DNA from: Occultella kanbiaonis
Lineage (GTDB): Bacteria; Actinomycetota; Actinomycetes; Actinomycetales; Beutenbergiaceae
Reading direction: 5' to 3'
Assembly (NCBI RefSeq): GCF_009708215.1
Contig: NZ_CP046175.1
Coordinates: 4,588,001-4,652,000, forward strand
DNA length: 64,000 nucleotides
Position numbers and translations under genes: made by a program. Position 1 is the stretch's first letter. Every line of letters starts with the position of its first letter. Below, piece by piece: positions 17,636-27,033 of the stretch. The notes under the pieces are model-generated. The model saw nothing but the letters and a program-made list of their open reading frames with translations, was not told the origin of the DNA and did no database searches.

Positions 17636-18586
17636 CTACTTGATGCCGGTCGTGGCGATCCCCTTGACCAGGTACTTCTGGCCGAACAGGAACACGACGA
17701 AGACCGGGATCAGGGACACGATGGACATGGCGAACAGGGCACCCCAGTTCGAGGATCCGGTGGAGTCCACGAACGTGCGCAGGGCCACCGGGACCGTGTA
17801 CATGTCCGGGCTGGTCAGGAAGATGAGCTGGCCGAAGAAGTCGTTCCAGGTCCAGATGAACGTGAAGATCGCCGTGGTGGCCAGCGCGGGCAGGGACAGC
17901 GGCATCATGATCCGGGCGTAGATGCGGATGTGGCCGCAGCCGTCCAGGCGGGCCGCCTCGTCCAGCTCCTTCGGGATACCCCGGAAGAACTGGACCATCA
18001 GGAAGATGAAGAACGCGTCGGTGGCGAGGAACTTCGGGACGATCAGCGGCAGGAACGTGTTGATCCAGTCCAGCTCGGAGAACAGGACGTACTGCGGCAC
18101 GATCACCACGTGGATCGGGAGCATGATCGACATCAGCATGATCGCGAACCACAGCCGCCGGCCGGTGAAGTTCAGCCGCGCGAACGCGTACGCCGCCATC
18201 GAGCAGGAGATCAGGTTCCCGAGCACGGCCCCCACCACGACCACGGCGGAGTTGGCCAGGTAGTGCGTGAACGGGTGCGCCAGCGCGTTCCACCCGACGG
18301 TGTAGTTGCTCAGGTCCCACTCGGCTGGCAACAGCGACGGGTCCCGGAAGATGATGTCGTTCGGCTTCATCGAGCTGGACACCATCCACAGCAGCGGATA
18401 GAGCATCACCAGGCCGAATGCGATCAGCAGCGCGTGGCGCACGATCGAGCGGAGCCGGGTCCGCCACAGCACCGGCCGCCGGGTCGGCGGTGCCTCGGCC
18501 GCCAGCTCGGACAGGGTGCGACCCCGGCGGCCCACGGTCGGGAGGTCGGCCCGGGGGCCCGCAGCACCCGCCCTGGTCTCAGTCAC
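17636..18586 (-). CDS. Carbohydrate ABC transporter permease (MalG/CUT1 type)
   Basis: A 316-residue inner-membrane protein with about six transmembrane helices and the EAA loop for ATPase contact (EAARLDGCGHIRIYARIMMPLSLPAL, positions about 215-240). The N-terminus is an extra, Arg- and Pro-rich cytosolic stretch of about 45 residues. It ends IATTGIK, as CUT1 MalG-type permeases often do. Its start overlaps the end of the upstream permease by 8 bp, and the operon is binding protein - permease - permease - oxidoreductase. No ATPase gene is in the operon. Confidence 0.92.
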   Translation of the reverse strand: MTETRAGAAGPRADLPTVGRRGRTLSELAAEAPPTRRPVLWRTRLRSIVRHALLIAFGLVMLYPLLWMVSSSMKPNDIIFRDPSLLPAEWDLSNYTVGWNALAHPFTHYLANSAVVVVGAVLGNLISCSMAAYAFARLNFTGRRLWFAIMLMSIMLPIHVVIVPQYVLFSELDWINTFLPLIVPKFLATDAFFIFLMVQFFRGIPKELDEAARLDGCGHIRIYARIMMPLSLPALATTAIFTFIWTWNDFFGQLIFLTSPDMYTVPVALRTFVDSTGSSNWGALFAMSIVSLIPVFVVFLFGQKYLVKGIATTGIK

Positions 18587-19538
18587 CGTAGAACACCCAG
18601 AACTTGGAGGCGAAGAAGTTCACGGCGGTCATCCCGCCGATGATCACCAGCAGCAGCCAGGCCATCGCGGACGCGTAGCCCATGTCGAACGCGCCGAACC
18701 CCCGCTGGTAGAGGTAGAGCGTGTAGAACAAGGTCGAGTCCGCCGGGCCACCGGTGCCGCCGGAGACCACGAAGGCCTGCGTGAACGACTGGAACGCGCC
18801 GATCAGCTGAAGCACCAGGTTGAAGAAGATGATCGGGGTGAGCAGCGGCAGCGTGATCGAGCGGAACCGGCGGGCCCGGGACGCTCCATCGATCGCGGCG
18901 GCCTCGTAGTAGGTCTCCGGGATCTGCCGCAGTCCCGCCAGGAAGATCACCATCGGCGCACCGAACGTCCAGACGTTCAGGATCATCAGGGTGCCGAGGG
19001 CGTAGTCCGGGTGCGACACCCAGCCCTGACCCTCGATGCCGAGGAGCGCGAGGAACTGGTTCACCAGTCCGTTCGTGCCGAACACCTGCCGCCACAGGAT
19101 CGCGATCGCGACCGATCCGCCGAGCAGCGACGGCAGATAGAACACGGACCGGTAGATCGCCAGGCCGCGCAGGCCCCGGTCGAGCACGATCGCCAGCAGC
19201 AGCGCCGCAGCGAGCTGCAGCGGGACGGAGATCAGCACGTAGGTGAACGTGACCCCGAGCGAGTTCAGCAGCCGCTCGTCGGCGAACATCCGGACGTAGT
19301 TCTCCCAGCCGATCCAGTTCGGGTCCTGCAGGAGGTTGTAGTCGGTGAAGGACAGGTAGAGCGAGGCCACGAGCGGACCCGCTGTGATCACGAACAGCCC
19401 GATGAACCACGGGGCCAGGAAGAACACCGCGGCCCGGTTGTCCCCCTTCTCCGCGGCGCTGCGGCCGCGGCGTCGCCGGCCCGGCCCGCCCCGGCCGGAC
19501 TCGCGTCGCATCGTGCTCAGCTCACGGAGTGCGGACAT
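18579..19538 (-). CDS. Carbohydrate ABC transporter permease (MalF/CUT1 type)
   Basis: A 319-residue partner permease with six predicted transmembrane helices and the EAA loop (YEAAAIDGASRARRFRSITLPLL). FLAPWFIGLFVITAGPLVAS is the first helix, as usual in this family, after a basic N-terminus (about residues 1-35). GGAGGT lies 7-8 bases before the ATG. It is downstream of the binding protein gene and upstream-overlapping with the MalG-type gene. The sugar is unknown. Confidence 0.92.
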   Translation of the reverse strand: MSALRELSTMRRESGRGGPGRRRRGRSAAEKGDNRAAVFFLAPWFIGLFVITAGPLVASLYLSFTDYNLLQDPNWIGWENYVRMFADERLLNSLGVTFTYVLISVPLQLAAALLLAIVLDRGLRGLAIYRSVFYLPSLLGGSVAIAILWRQVFGTNGLVNQFLALLGIEGQGWVSHPDYALGTLMILNVWTFGAPMVIFLAGLRQIPETYYEAAAIDGASRARRFRSITLPLLTPIIFFNLVLQLIGAFQSFTQAFVVSGGTGGPADSTLFYTLYLYQRGFGAFDMGYASAMAWLLLVIIGGMTAVNFFASKFWVFYGD

Positions 19539-19625
19539 GCTCGGGCACCTCCCCCGGTACGCGTCGCGGATGCCGGTCCCATGCGCTCAACTCCCTCGCT
19601 CACCCTGCCCGCTCGACCCACCTGC

Positions 19626-20975
19626 TCAGGAGATCGCCGCGGTCACTTCGGTCACGAACGCCGCACCCGCGTCCTCGGGGCTGGTCCGGGCGAACAGCAC
19701 CTCCTGGTTCAGCCGGGTCAGGATGCCGGCGCTCTCGGTGGAGCCGGTCGGCCCGATCACGAAGTCGCCGTCGATGAACTCGTTGACCTGGCTGAGGAAG
19801 TCGAACTCCACCTGGGTGGTCGGTTCGAGGCCCTGCTCGGACAGGTGCGCCCGGATCGTCTCGTTCGAGGGGACGCCGCGGTCGGTCCCGATGAGGTCGG
19901 CCGCGTCGGTGCTGTTGACGAGGAAGTCGACGAGTTGTGCGGCGGCCTCCGGGTGCTCTGTCTCGGCGTTGATCGTGTACAGCTGCGAGGCCTGCTGCCA
20001 CATTGCGGACCCGTTCGGGCCGGAGTCACCGGGCACCCGGATCAGGATCAGGTCCTGACCGGACGCCTCCCGGAACGCGCCGAGGTTGTTCGACCACCCG
20101 AAGGACATCGCGGCGAGCCCCTGCCCGAGCAGCGACTGCTCGGGCGAGGTCTGGGTGGTCAGCTCGGAGGTGATCGTGGCCGGTGGCGTCGCCCCCGACT
20201 CCATCAGACCGGAACTGTAGGTGAACCAGTCGCCGACCAGCTCCGGGGTCGCGTTGAGTGACCCGTCCGCAAGGTACAGGCCGTGCCCGGACTGGTGGTT
20301 CAGGTAGAGGTCGAGCACCTCGGCGGACGTCGGGTCGGCGGCGCCGTAGGTACCGTCCGGGGTGTTCGCGCTGATCTCGGCCGCGATCTCCGCGAAGTCG
20401 TCCCAGGTCCACGAGTCCTGGTCCGGCAGGTCCACCCCGGCCGCCTCGAAGATCGCCGGGTTGATCACGACGCCGTAGGTGTTCGCGCCGGTCGGTACCC
20501 CGTACTGGGTGTCCGAGAAGAACCCGTTGGACAACGCGCCCGCGTCGAGCGTGGAGGTGTCCAGGTACTCGGCGACCTCGGCGAGGTCGAGGAGCGCGCC
20601 GCGATCGCCGTACTCGCGCGGGTACGCGCCGCCCATCGTGATCACGTCCGGGGCGTCCCCGGCGGCGACCGTGGTCGCGAGCCTGTCGAAATACGCGTTG
20701 AAGTCGACGTACTCGGTCTCCACGGTGATGTTCGGGTTGGCCGTCTCGAAGATCGCCACGGCCTCGTTCGTGATGGCGGCCCGGTCCTCGTTGCCCCACC
20801 AGGCGAAGCGGATCGTGACCGCCTCACCCTCGGCCGACGTGCCACCGTCGCCCGCGTCCGTGCCGCCGTCGTCCGCCTGCCCGCAGGCCGCCAGGGCGAG
20901 CACCAGGCCGGCACCGACGATGGCCGCGACGCCGCGGCCGCGCTCGCGCCTCGCTGAGAATCCGATGTTGCGCAT
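19626..20975 (-). CDS. Extracellular sugar-binding lipoprotein of an ABC importer
   Basis: A 449-residue family 1 solute-binding protein. The signal peptide ends in the lipobox LALAAC with Cys31 as the lipidated residue, followed by an acidic Gly-rich spacer and a mature domain starting near VTIRFAWWGNEDRAAI. Typical segments include VAIFETANPNITVETEYVD, APDVITMGGAYPREYGDRG and AAAQLVDFLVNSTDAADLIG. GGAGGG lies upstream of the ATG; longer starts lack this and a signal-like N-terminus. It is the first gene of the operon and lies directly downstream of a LacI-family regulator and a palindromic operator, so sugar-dependent derepression is likely. Confidence 0.92.
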   Translation of the reverse strand: MRNIGFSARRERGRGVAAIVGAGLVLALAACGQADDGGTDAGDGGTSAEGEAVTIRFAWWGNEDRAAITNEAVAIFETANPNITVETEYVDFNAYFDRLATTVAAGDAPDVITMGGAYPREYGDRGALLDLAEVAEYLDTSTLDAGALSNGFFSDTQYGVPTGANTYGVVINPAIFEAAGVDLPDQDSWTWDDFAEIAAEISANTPDGTYGAADPTSAEVLDLYLNHQSGHGLYLADGSLNATPELVGDWFTYSSGLMESGATPPATITSELTTQTSPEQSLLGQGLAAMSFGWSNNLGAFREASGQDLILIRVPGDSGPNGSAMWQQASQLYTINAETEHPEAAAQLVDFLVNSTDAADLIGTDRGVPSNETIRAHLSEQGLEPTTQVEFDFLSQVNEFIDGDFVIGPTGSTESAGILTRLNQEVLFARTSPEDAGAAFVTEVTAAIS

Positions 20976-21065
20976 GGTCGATCCCTCCCGGCGCACCCTC
21001 GCGCCGATTCGCTTCCGCTGTGAAGTGAGTGTGGATGTCGATCTCCGAACGGCTCTCACCGTCTG

Positions 21066-21081
21066 TTTACACCGGTGTAAA
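21066..21081. promoter_or_regulatory. LacI-family operator palindrome
   Basis: Perfect 16-bp palindrome TTTACACCGGTGTAAA with the central CG typical of LacI-family operators. It lies about 90 bp upstream of the sugar-binding lipoprotein start and just past the stop codon of the LacI-type gene, so the regulator next door is the likely ligand. Confidence 0.85.
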
Positions 21082-21120
21082 GACTTCACGTGACGCAGCT
21101 CGATGTCAAGCCCCTCTGGC

Positions 21121-22146
21121 TCATGCGGTGGCGGTGGACTCGCGCGTCTCGAGGCGGAACCCGGCGACGATCTCGTGCGCGGCGGCCGCGCCGCGCTCGC
21201 CGCGACCTGCGAGCCGGTCGGCGAGGAGCCCGACGGCGGTGCGTGCGATCTCGGTCCGGCCCGGGTCGATCGTGGTCAGGCTCGGGCGCGAGAAGCTCGC
21301 CTCCTCGATGTTGTCGAACCCGGCGAGTGCCACGTCGCCGGGCACGGACAGGCCGCGCTCGAACAGTTCCCGCATCGCCCCGAGAGCCATCACGTCGTTG
21401 AGCGCGAGGACGGCGTCGGGCGTGACTCCCCGCTCAAGGATCTCGGCCATGGCCCGGGCACCGGTCCGCCGGCTCCAGCGCTCGTCGCCGGCCACCAGCC
21501 GCGGGTCCACCTCGACCCCGGCGGCGGACATCGCGGCGCGGAACCCCCGGGCGCGCAGGTTCCCGGCGCCGGACTCCGAGTCGTGCCCACCGATCAGCGC
21601 GATGCGGCGCCGGCCGCTGTCGAGCAGGTGCTCGGTGACCGTCCGGGCCCCCGCCTCGTTCGCCATCGCCACGTGGTCGACACCACGGCGCAGCGCCCGC
21701 TCGCCGAGCAGCACGATCGGGAAGTCGACGTCGAGCGCACCGGCGTCCGCGGAGCGCAACGCCGTCGGCGAGTAGAGCAGCCCGTCCGTCATCCGGCGGC
21801 GCGGGCTCGTCAGCACCTCGAGCTCCCCCGCCCTGGTGCCACCGGTCTGTTCGATCAGCACGGTCAGACCGACCCGGTCGGCAGCCGCGATGACCGCGTC
21901 GGCGAGCTCGGCGAAGTAGGCCAGCCGCAGCTCCGGGACCGCGAGCGCGATCATTCCGGTCCGGCCGAGACTCAGGTTCCGGGCCGTGAAGTTCATCTGG
22001 TACCCGAGCTCGTCGATCACCCTCAGGACCCGGTCCCGCATCTCGGGGCGGACGTGCGGATAGGCGTTGACGACGTTGGAGACCGTCTTGAGCGAGACAC
22101 CGGCCCGCTGCGCCACGTCCCGCATCGTCACCGCGCGCACCGTCAC
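21121..22146 (-). CDS. LacI family transcriptional regulator
   Basis: A 341-residue repressor. The N-terminal helix-turn-helix and hinge read VTMRDVAQRAGVSLKTVSNV and YPHVRPEMRDRVLRVIDELGY, then a periplasmic-binding-like effector domain (TGMIALAVPEL, DAVLALNDVMALGAMREL, DVALAGFDNIEEA). GTG is chosen because GGAGG lies five bases upstream; longer starts add unrelated Arg-rich sequence. It is transcribed in the same direction as the ABC operon and probably controls it through the 16-bp palindrome downstream of its own stop codon. Confidence 0.92.
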   Translation of the reverse strand: MTVRAVTMRDVAQRAGVSLKTVSNVVNAYPHVRPEMRDRVLRVIDELGYQMNFTARNLSLGRTGMIALAVPELRLAYFAELADAVIAAADRVGLTVLIEQTGGTRAGELEVLTSPRRRMTDGLLYSPTALRSADAGALDVDFPIVLLGERALRRGVDHVAMANEAGARTVTEHLLDSGRRRIALIGGHDSESGAGNLRARGFRAAMSAAGVEVDPRLVAGDERWSRRTGARAMAEILERGVTPDAVLALNDVMALGAMRELFERGLSVPGDVALAGFDNIEEASFSRPSLTTIDPGRTEIARTAVGLLADRLAGRGERGAAAAHEIVAGFRLETRESTATA

Positions 22147-22219
22147 GCTCACCTCCGCTCGCCGGGTCCGGACGGAACCCACCACGGGGGAACTATGCCA
22201 CCGTCAGCGTGCCGGGCCC

Positions 22220-22300
22220 GCCCGATGGCACGGTGTGGCCGGCCCGATGGCACGGTGTGGGCCGGCCCGATGGCACGGCGAGAGACCGCCCGATGGCGCG
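22220..22300. repeat. Four tandem copies of a CCCGATGGCACGG unit at 22-23 bp spacing
   Basis: Direct repeats start at 22220, 22242, 22265 and 22288, each beginning GCCCGATGGC. The first three read GCCCGATGGCACGG; the fourth is GCCCGATGGCGCG. Their spacing is two helical turns. They lie in the 259-bp gap upstream of the LacI-type gene. No protein is encoded here that I can support. Confidence 0.8.
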
Positions 22301-22405
22301 ATCCGACGCGTGGTCCGGCGACGAACCTGCCCCGACCGTGCACCCGAACCGCCCTTCAGCGCGAGCCGACGGTCCGGTCAACGCACGATGACGCAGCGTC
22401 GCCGG

Positions 22406-23620
22406 TCAGCGTGAGCTGAGGTACTGGCGGACCCGCGGCAGGGTGGCCACGGCACCGTTGAGCAGCGCGCCGCTGAGCAGCACGATGCCGATGATCCCGA
22501 GCGCGCGCTCTCCGGCGGTGGCGCGCCCTCCGGCTCGCCGCGACCGCCCGGCGCGACGCAGCAGCACGAGCCCGATGCCGAGCTCGACTCCCGCGGCGGC
22601 CGCCGGCACCCAGGACCGGCCGACCTCCTCCGCGCTCTCATAGAGCGCGTACGCCCCGGCCCGGGCCTCGTCCGCGGCGACGTGCGCGGCGCGACGCATC
22701 GCCTCGGTGACCGTCACCGGGTCGATCGTGACGACGTCGTCCAGGCTGTTCGCGTCGACCTCGTGGGCGAGGAACCCGGTGATCGCGTCCGGCAGCCCGA
22801 GCGCTGCCACCAGCGCGGCGGGTCCGCCGTCGGAGGACCGCTCCAGCGCCGTCCGAAGGGCCGCGGGGTCGGCCTCCGGCCGTACCGCGGCCAGATCACG
22901 CACCAGGGCGCCGGCGCCGAGCTCGGCGTCGATGAAGGTGGCCACCAGGTCGGCCACCCGGTCCTCGGTGGGCACCGCGGCGAGCGCCGCGTCCCAGGTG
23001 AACAGCTGCGCGCGTTCCGGTGTCTCGATGAGCGCGACGGACGGGAACACCGCGCCGCGCTCGAGCAGCACGGCGGGCAGGTGCTCGGCCGCCCAGGTCA
23101 GCTCGGTGAGCACGGCGCCGCTCTCGATCAGCACCAGCCGGTCGTCGCCGTGCGGGGCGGCGTGCAGGCGCACCCCGGCGGCGGTGGCCAGCGACTCCAG
23201 TTGCGGCAGGCTCGCCGGGGTGAGCACCACGGCCCGGTCCGGTACCCGCGCGGAGACGACGTCGATCTCGGGATCGAACGGGTCGTCGTCGGGCTCCTCC
23301 TGACCCTCGCCCGGCTCGGGCGTGGCGTCGAAGCCGATCTCGTCGAACGCGACGTAGGCCTGGCACTCACGCGCGAGTGCCTCGGTCAGCTCGGCCACCC
23401 CGGGGCCGGGCACGACCCGTTGGCCGTCCTCGTCGACGACGGCGACCCGGTCGTCGGCGTCGGTGGCGATGGTCACGGCCACGGCGTACGGGGCCTCGGG
23501 ATCGGACTCGATCAGCGCGACGACCTGGGCACCGTCCAGGAAGCCGCCGGCCCGGGCGGCGTGGGGCGTTCTCGCGCTGACGATCCCGGAGCGGCGGCGC
23601 CACGTCGGTGTACTCGTCAT
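22406..23620 (-). CDS. Hypothetical protein with C-terminal membrane segments
   Basis: A 404-residue acidic protein of unknown function. Residues 1-350 are soluble, with alternating beta strands and helices (AYAVAVTIATDADDRVAVVD, RAVVLTPASLPQLESLATAAG, LVLIESGAVLTELTWAAEHL). An acidic patch (GEGQEEPDDDPFDPEID) lies near residue 115. The C-terminus has two hydrophobic stretches (VPAAAAGVELGIGLVLL and ALGIIGIVLLSGALLNGAVA) separated by a basic turn, so it is probably membrane-anchored with the bulk in the cytosol. No motif recognised. It lies downstream of rlmB on the same strand with a 71-bp gap. Confidence 0.65.
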   Translation of the reverse strand: MTSTPTWRRRSGIVSARTPHAARAGGFLDGAQVVALIESDPEAPYAVAVTIATDADDRVAVVDEDGQRVVPGPGVAELTEALARECQAYVAFDEIGFDATPEPGEGQEEPDDDPFDPEIDVVSARVPDRAVVLTPASLPQLESLATAAGVRLHAAPHGDDRLVLIESGAVLTELTWAAEHLPAVLLERGAVFPSVALIETPERAQLFTWDAALAAVPTEDRVADLVATFIDAELGAGALVRDLAAVRPEADPAALRTALERSSDGGPAALVAALGLPDAITGFLAHEVDANSLDDVVTIDPVTVTEAMRRAAHVAADEARAGAYALYESAEEVGRSWVPAAAAGVELGIGLVLLRRAGRSRRAGGRATAGERALGIIGIVLLSGALLNGAVATLPRVRQYLSSR

Positions 23621-23691
23621 GTCTCGACCCTACCTACCGCCGAGCGTGCTGACACCCGCAACACCCGGCCGTCGGCAACGGCCCCGGCCGG

Positions 23692-24690
23692 TCAGGCCGA
23701 CGCCGCGTCGCGGCGCTTGCGCGCCACCTCGTACAGGGCGATCCCGATGGCGGTCCCGGCGTTCAGGGACTCGGTCGCGGCAGCGATCGGGATCGAGACG
23801 ATCAGGTCGCAGGTCTCGCGGACCAGACGACCGAGGCCCTTGCCCTCGGAGCCGAGAACAAGCACCAGTGGGTCGCCGGCGAGTTCCAGATCGCCGATCT
23901 CGGTGGGACCGTCGCCGTCGAGACCGACCACGAAGCAGCCGGCCTGCTTGTACATCTCCAGGGCGCGGACCAGGTTCGTGGCGCGCGCGACCGGCACCCG
24001 CGCCGCGGCGCCCGCGGAGACCTTCCACGCGGACGCCGTCACCCCGGCGGCCCGCCGCTGCGGGACCACCACCCCGTCGACGCCGAACGCACCGGCGCTG
24101 CGCAGGGCGGCACCGAGGTTGCGGGGATCGGTGATCCCGTCGAGGGCCACGATCAGCGGGGTGTGCCCGTTCCCGGTGGCGACGTCGAGCAACGCCTCGG
24201 GCTCGACGTAGGAGTACGCCGGGACCTGGATGACGACGCCCTGGTGGACGCCGCCGTCGGTGAGCCGGTCGAGCTCGGCCTTGGAGACCTCCAGCAGCGG
24301 CAGCGAGCGGACGGTCACCTCCCGGAGGATCTCCCGGGTGCGGTCGTCCGAGTCGATCCGGCTGGACAGGTACACCGTGGAGACCGGGATGCCCGCGCGC
24401 AGGGCCTCGACCACCGAGTTCCGCCCACCGACGAACTCATGGGACTTCGCGGAGGAGCGGCCCTGCGACCGGCGCTGCCCGCTGCCACGCTCGCTCTTGG
24501 CGGCGTCACGCTCGGAGGCCGCCTTGCGCTTGGCGGCCGGGTGGTAGGGCCGGTCCTCCGCCTTCGGGGTGGGCCCACGCGCCTCGAGGGCCTGGCGGCC
24601 GTGGCCGCCGGTACCGACCCGGGCGCCCTTCTTGGAGCCGGGCTTGCGCACGGCTCCCTGTCGTCGAGAATTACCGGCCACTTGTGCCAC
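23692..24690 (-). CDS. rlmB: 23S rRNA (guanosine-2251-2'-O)-methyltransferase RlmB (TrmH/SpoU family)
   Basis: A 332-residue SPOUT-fold methyltransferase that uses AdoMet to modify the ribosomal A/P-site region of 23S rRNA. The N-terminal 80 residues are a basic, disordered extension common in actinobacterial members. Then follow [18 protein letters not shown] (substrate-binding L30e-like domain) and the three knot motifs [31 protein letters not shown] and [14 protein letters not shown]. The start overlaps the end of cysS by 20 bp, consistent with the conserved cysS-rlmB pair. Confidence 0.93.
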   Translation of the reverse strand: MAQVAGNSRRQGAVRKPGSKKGARVGTGGHGRQALEARGPTPKAEDRPYHPAAKRKAASERDAAKSERGSGQRRSQGRSSAKSHEFVGGRNSVVEALRAGIPVSTVYLSSRIDSDDRTREILREVTVRSLPLLEVSKAELDRLTDGGVHQGVVIQVPAYSYVEPEALLDVATGNGHTPLIVALDGITDPRNLGAALRSAGAFGVDGVVVPQRRAAGVTASAWKVSAGAAARVPVARATNLVRALEMYKQAGCFVVGLDGDGPTEIGDLELAGDPLVLVLGSEGKGLGRLVRETCDLIVSIPIAAATESLNAGTAIGIALYEVARKRRDAASA

Positions 24691-26095
24691 CCTTCACGCT
24701 CCACCGGGCGCCGCCCGGGGAGTCCTCGACAACGATTCCCGCTGCCGTCAGTCGCTCGCGCAGCGCGTCCGCACGCGCCCAGTCCTTCTCGGCCCGCGCC
24801 TGGACGCGCTCGGCGAGCACCGCCTGCACGAGGACGCCGAGCGCCTGCTCCGCTGCCCCGTCGGCGGCTCGTCCACCGACCCACGGCTGCGCCAACGGGT
24901 CGATTCCGAGCACGTCGAGCATCGTCCGCACCTGGGCCTGCGCAGTGCGAACCTGGGCTCGGTCCTGCGCGGCCAGCGCCGTGTTGCCGGCGGTCACGTG
25001 CTCGTGCACGACCGCGAGTGCGGCGGAGACGTTCAGGTCGTCGTCCATCGCGGCCGCGAACGCCGCGGGCACATCGGTGTCGGCCACCTCCTCGCGGGTG
25101 AGCGCCCCGACGAGCTCCACGGCGCGCTGCACGAACCCGGAGATCCGCTCCCAGGCGGCGCCGGACTCGTCGAGGCTGGTGTCGGAGAACTCGAGGGTGG
25201 ACCGGTAGTGCACCGCTCCGAGGGCGTAGCGCAGCACGACGGCCTCGCCGTGCTCGAGCACCGCGTCCACCGTGAGGGAGTTGCCGAGCGACTTGCTCAT
25301 CTTCTCCCCGCCGACCGTCACCCAGGCGTTGTGCATCCACAGGTTCGTGAAGCCCCACCCGGCGGCCTGCGACTGGGCCTGCTCGTTCTCGTGATGGGGG
25401 AAGCGAAGGTCGATGCCGCCGCCGTGGATGTCGAAGGACTCGCCCAGGTACTTGCGCGCCATCGCGGAGCACTCCAGGTGCCAGCCGGGGCGGCCGCGGC
25501 CCCATGGGGTGGGCCACGAGGCCCCCTCCGGGTCGGTGTCCTTGGTGGCCTTCCAGAGTGCGAAGTCCCGCGGGTCACGCTTGTCCGAGGCCTCCTCCTC
25601 CACCGTGGAGAGGTTCTCCAGGAGCTGGCGGGTGAGCTCGCCGTACTTGCCCCAGGAGCGCACGTCGAAGTACACGTTGCCCTCGTCGCCGACGTAGGCG
25701 TAGCCGCGCTCGATGAGCAGCGCGATCAGCTCGACCATCTCGGTGACGTGCCCGGTCGCCCGCGGCTCGTACGTGGGCGGTTCCACGCCGAGCATCTCGT
25801 AGGCCCGGTTGAACTCCCGCTCGAACCGGTGTGCCCAGGCCCACCACGGCACGTCGGCCTCGGCGGACTTGTTGAGGATCTTGTCGTCGATGTCGGTGAT
25901 GTTGCGGACCAGGGTGACGTCCAGGCCGTTGCGGCTCAGCCAGCGGACCAGGATGTCGAACGCGATGGCCGAGCGCACGTGCCCGATGTGCGGCGCGCCC
26001 TGCACCGTGGCGCCACACAGGTAGATGCCGACCCGTCCTGGTTCACGTGGGACGAAATCGCGCACCTCACGGGTGGCGGAGTCATACAGGCGCAT
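24671..26095 (-). CDS. cysS: Cysteine--tRNA ligase
   Basis: A class I synthetase of 474 residues. The HIGH motif is PHIGH in [21 protein letters not shown] is exact in [11 protein letters not shown], and the zinc ligands are carried by [14 protein letters not shown] and HHENEQ. The C-terminal anticodon-binding DALR domain is present. ATG is chosen because it gives [11 protein letters not shown], the usual N-terminus; two GTG codons six and nine bases upstream are alternatives, and none has a strong ribosome-binding site. In related genomes it follows ispF; here ispF is 25 kb away. Confidence 0.95.
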   Translation of the reverse strand: MRLYDSATREVRDFVPREPGRVGIYLCGATVQGAPHIGHVRSAIAFDILVRWLSRNGLDVTLVRNITDIDDKILNKSAEADVPWWAWAHRFEREFNRAYEMLGVEPPTYEPRATGHVTEMVELIALLIERGYAYVGDEGNVYFDVRSWGKYGELTRQLLENLSTVEEEASDKRDPRDFALWKATKDTDPEGASWPTPWGRGRPGWHLECSAMARKYLGESFDIHGGGIDLRFPHHENEQAQSQAAGWGFTNLWMHNAWVTVGGEKMSKSLGNSLTVDAVLEHGEAVVLRYALGAVHYRSTLEFSDTSLDESGAAWERISGFVQRAVELVGALTREEVADTDVPAAFAAAMDDDLNVSAALAVVHEHVTAGNTALAAQDRAQVRTAQAQVRTMLDVLGIDPLAQPWVGGRAADGAAEQALGVLVQAVLAERVQARAEKDWARADALRERLTAAGIVVEDSPGGARWSVKGGTSGR

Positions 26096-26172
26096 GGTCA
26101 CCACGGGAGTTTATCGGCCACACGCCGGCCCGGGCACCCGCGGGGTGGTGCGGCCCCGCGGGTTGCTCGAGG

Positions 26173-27033
26173 TCAGGGGGCGGCGATGACGTCCTGACGC
26201 TGGGAGCCGAGGCCCTCGACGCCGAGCTCGACCACGTCGCCGGGGGCGAGCCACTGCTGCGGTGACTTGCCCATGCCGACGCCGGCGGGGGTTCCGGTGT
26301 TGATGAGGTCACCCGGCTCGAGCACCATGAACTGGCTCAGGTAGTGCACGATGAACGTGGGCGAGAAGATCATGTCCTTGGTCGAGCCGTCCTGCTTGGA
26401 CTCGCCGTTCACGGTCAGCCACAGACGCAGGTTGCGCACGTCGCCCACCTCGTCCGGGGTGACCACGTAGGGGCCGGCCGGGTTGAACGTCTCGGCGGAC
26501 TTGCCCTTGGACCACTGGCCGCCGCGCTCGATCTGGAAGGCGCGCTCGGACACATCGTGCGCCGTGAGGTACCCGCCGATCACCGCTTCGGCGGCGGCCT
26601 CGTCCTCGAGGTAGCGCGCGCGGGCGCCGATGACGATGCCGAGCTCCACCTCCCAGTCCGTCTTCTGCGAGCCGCGCGGGATGTGCACGGTGTCGTTCGG
26701 GCCGATGAGCGTGTTCGGGGACTTGGTGAACAGCACCGGCTCGTCCGGCGCCGCGGCGCCCGACTCCGCGGCGTGGTCGGCGTAGTTCAGGCCGATGCAC
26801 AGGATCTGGTGCGGCCGGGCGATCGGGGCACCGAGGCGCTGGTCACCGAGGTCGGTCACCTGACCCGCGGCCACGCGCTCGGCCACGACCGGCGCCAGAG
26901 CGGCCGGGCCACCGCCGGCCCAGAACGCGGCGTCCACGTCGCCGATGACGTCGGAGACATCGACGTAGCGTCCCTCGTCCACGAGCACACCGGCCCGTTC
27001 CGCTCCGAACTCTCCGACTCGCAACAGCTTCAT
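26173..27033 (-). CDS. Fumarylacetoacetate hydrolase family protein
   Basis: A 286-residue protein with a short N-terminal domain (MKLLRVGEFGAERAGVLVDE) and the FAH catalytic domain. Metal-binding residues of the family are visible in TDWEVELGIVIGARAR (Glu-x-Glu), followed by SERAFQIERGGQWSKGKS with the conserved Asp/Lys region and TGTPAGVGMG near the end. Family members hydrolyse C-C bonds of acylpyruvates or 2,4-diketo sugar acids such as 2,4-diketo-3-deoxy-L-rhamnonate or -fuconate. The nearby RhmD-like dehydratase makes the sugar-acid role plausible. Its start overlaps the oxidoreductase stop by 4 bp (ATGA). Confidence 0.9.
   Translation of the reverse strand: MKLLRVGEFGAERAGVLVDEGRYVDVSDVIGDVDAAFWAGGGPAALAPVVAERVAAGQVTDLGDQRLGAPIARPHQILCIGLNYADHAAESGAAAPDEPVLFTKSPNTLIGPNDTVHIPRGSQKTDWEVELGIVIGARARYLEDEAAAEAVIGGYLTAHDVSERAFQIERGGQWSKGKSAETFNPAGPYVVTPDEVGDVRNLRLWLTVNGESKQDGSTKDMIFSPTFIVHYLSQFMVLEPGDLINTGTPAGVGMGKSPQQWLAPGDVVELGVEGLGSQRQDVIAAP

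Noticed and set aside
22220-22300. CRISPR-like spacing of direct repeats
   Set aside because: Repeats of about 14 bp with 8-9 bp gaps are too short and no cas genes are nearby.
22067-22414. Plus-strand frame across the repeats upstream of the LacI gene
   Set aside because: It begins antisense to the regulator, consists of repeat-derived Trp, His and Gly runs, and has no ribosome-binding site.
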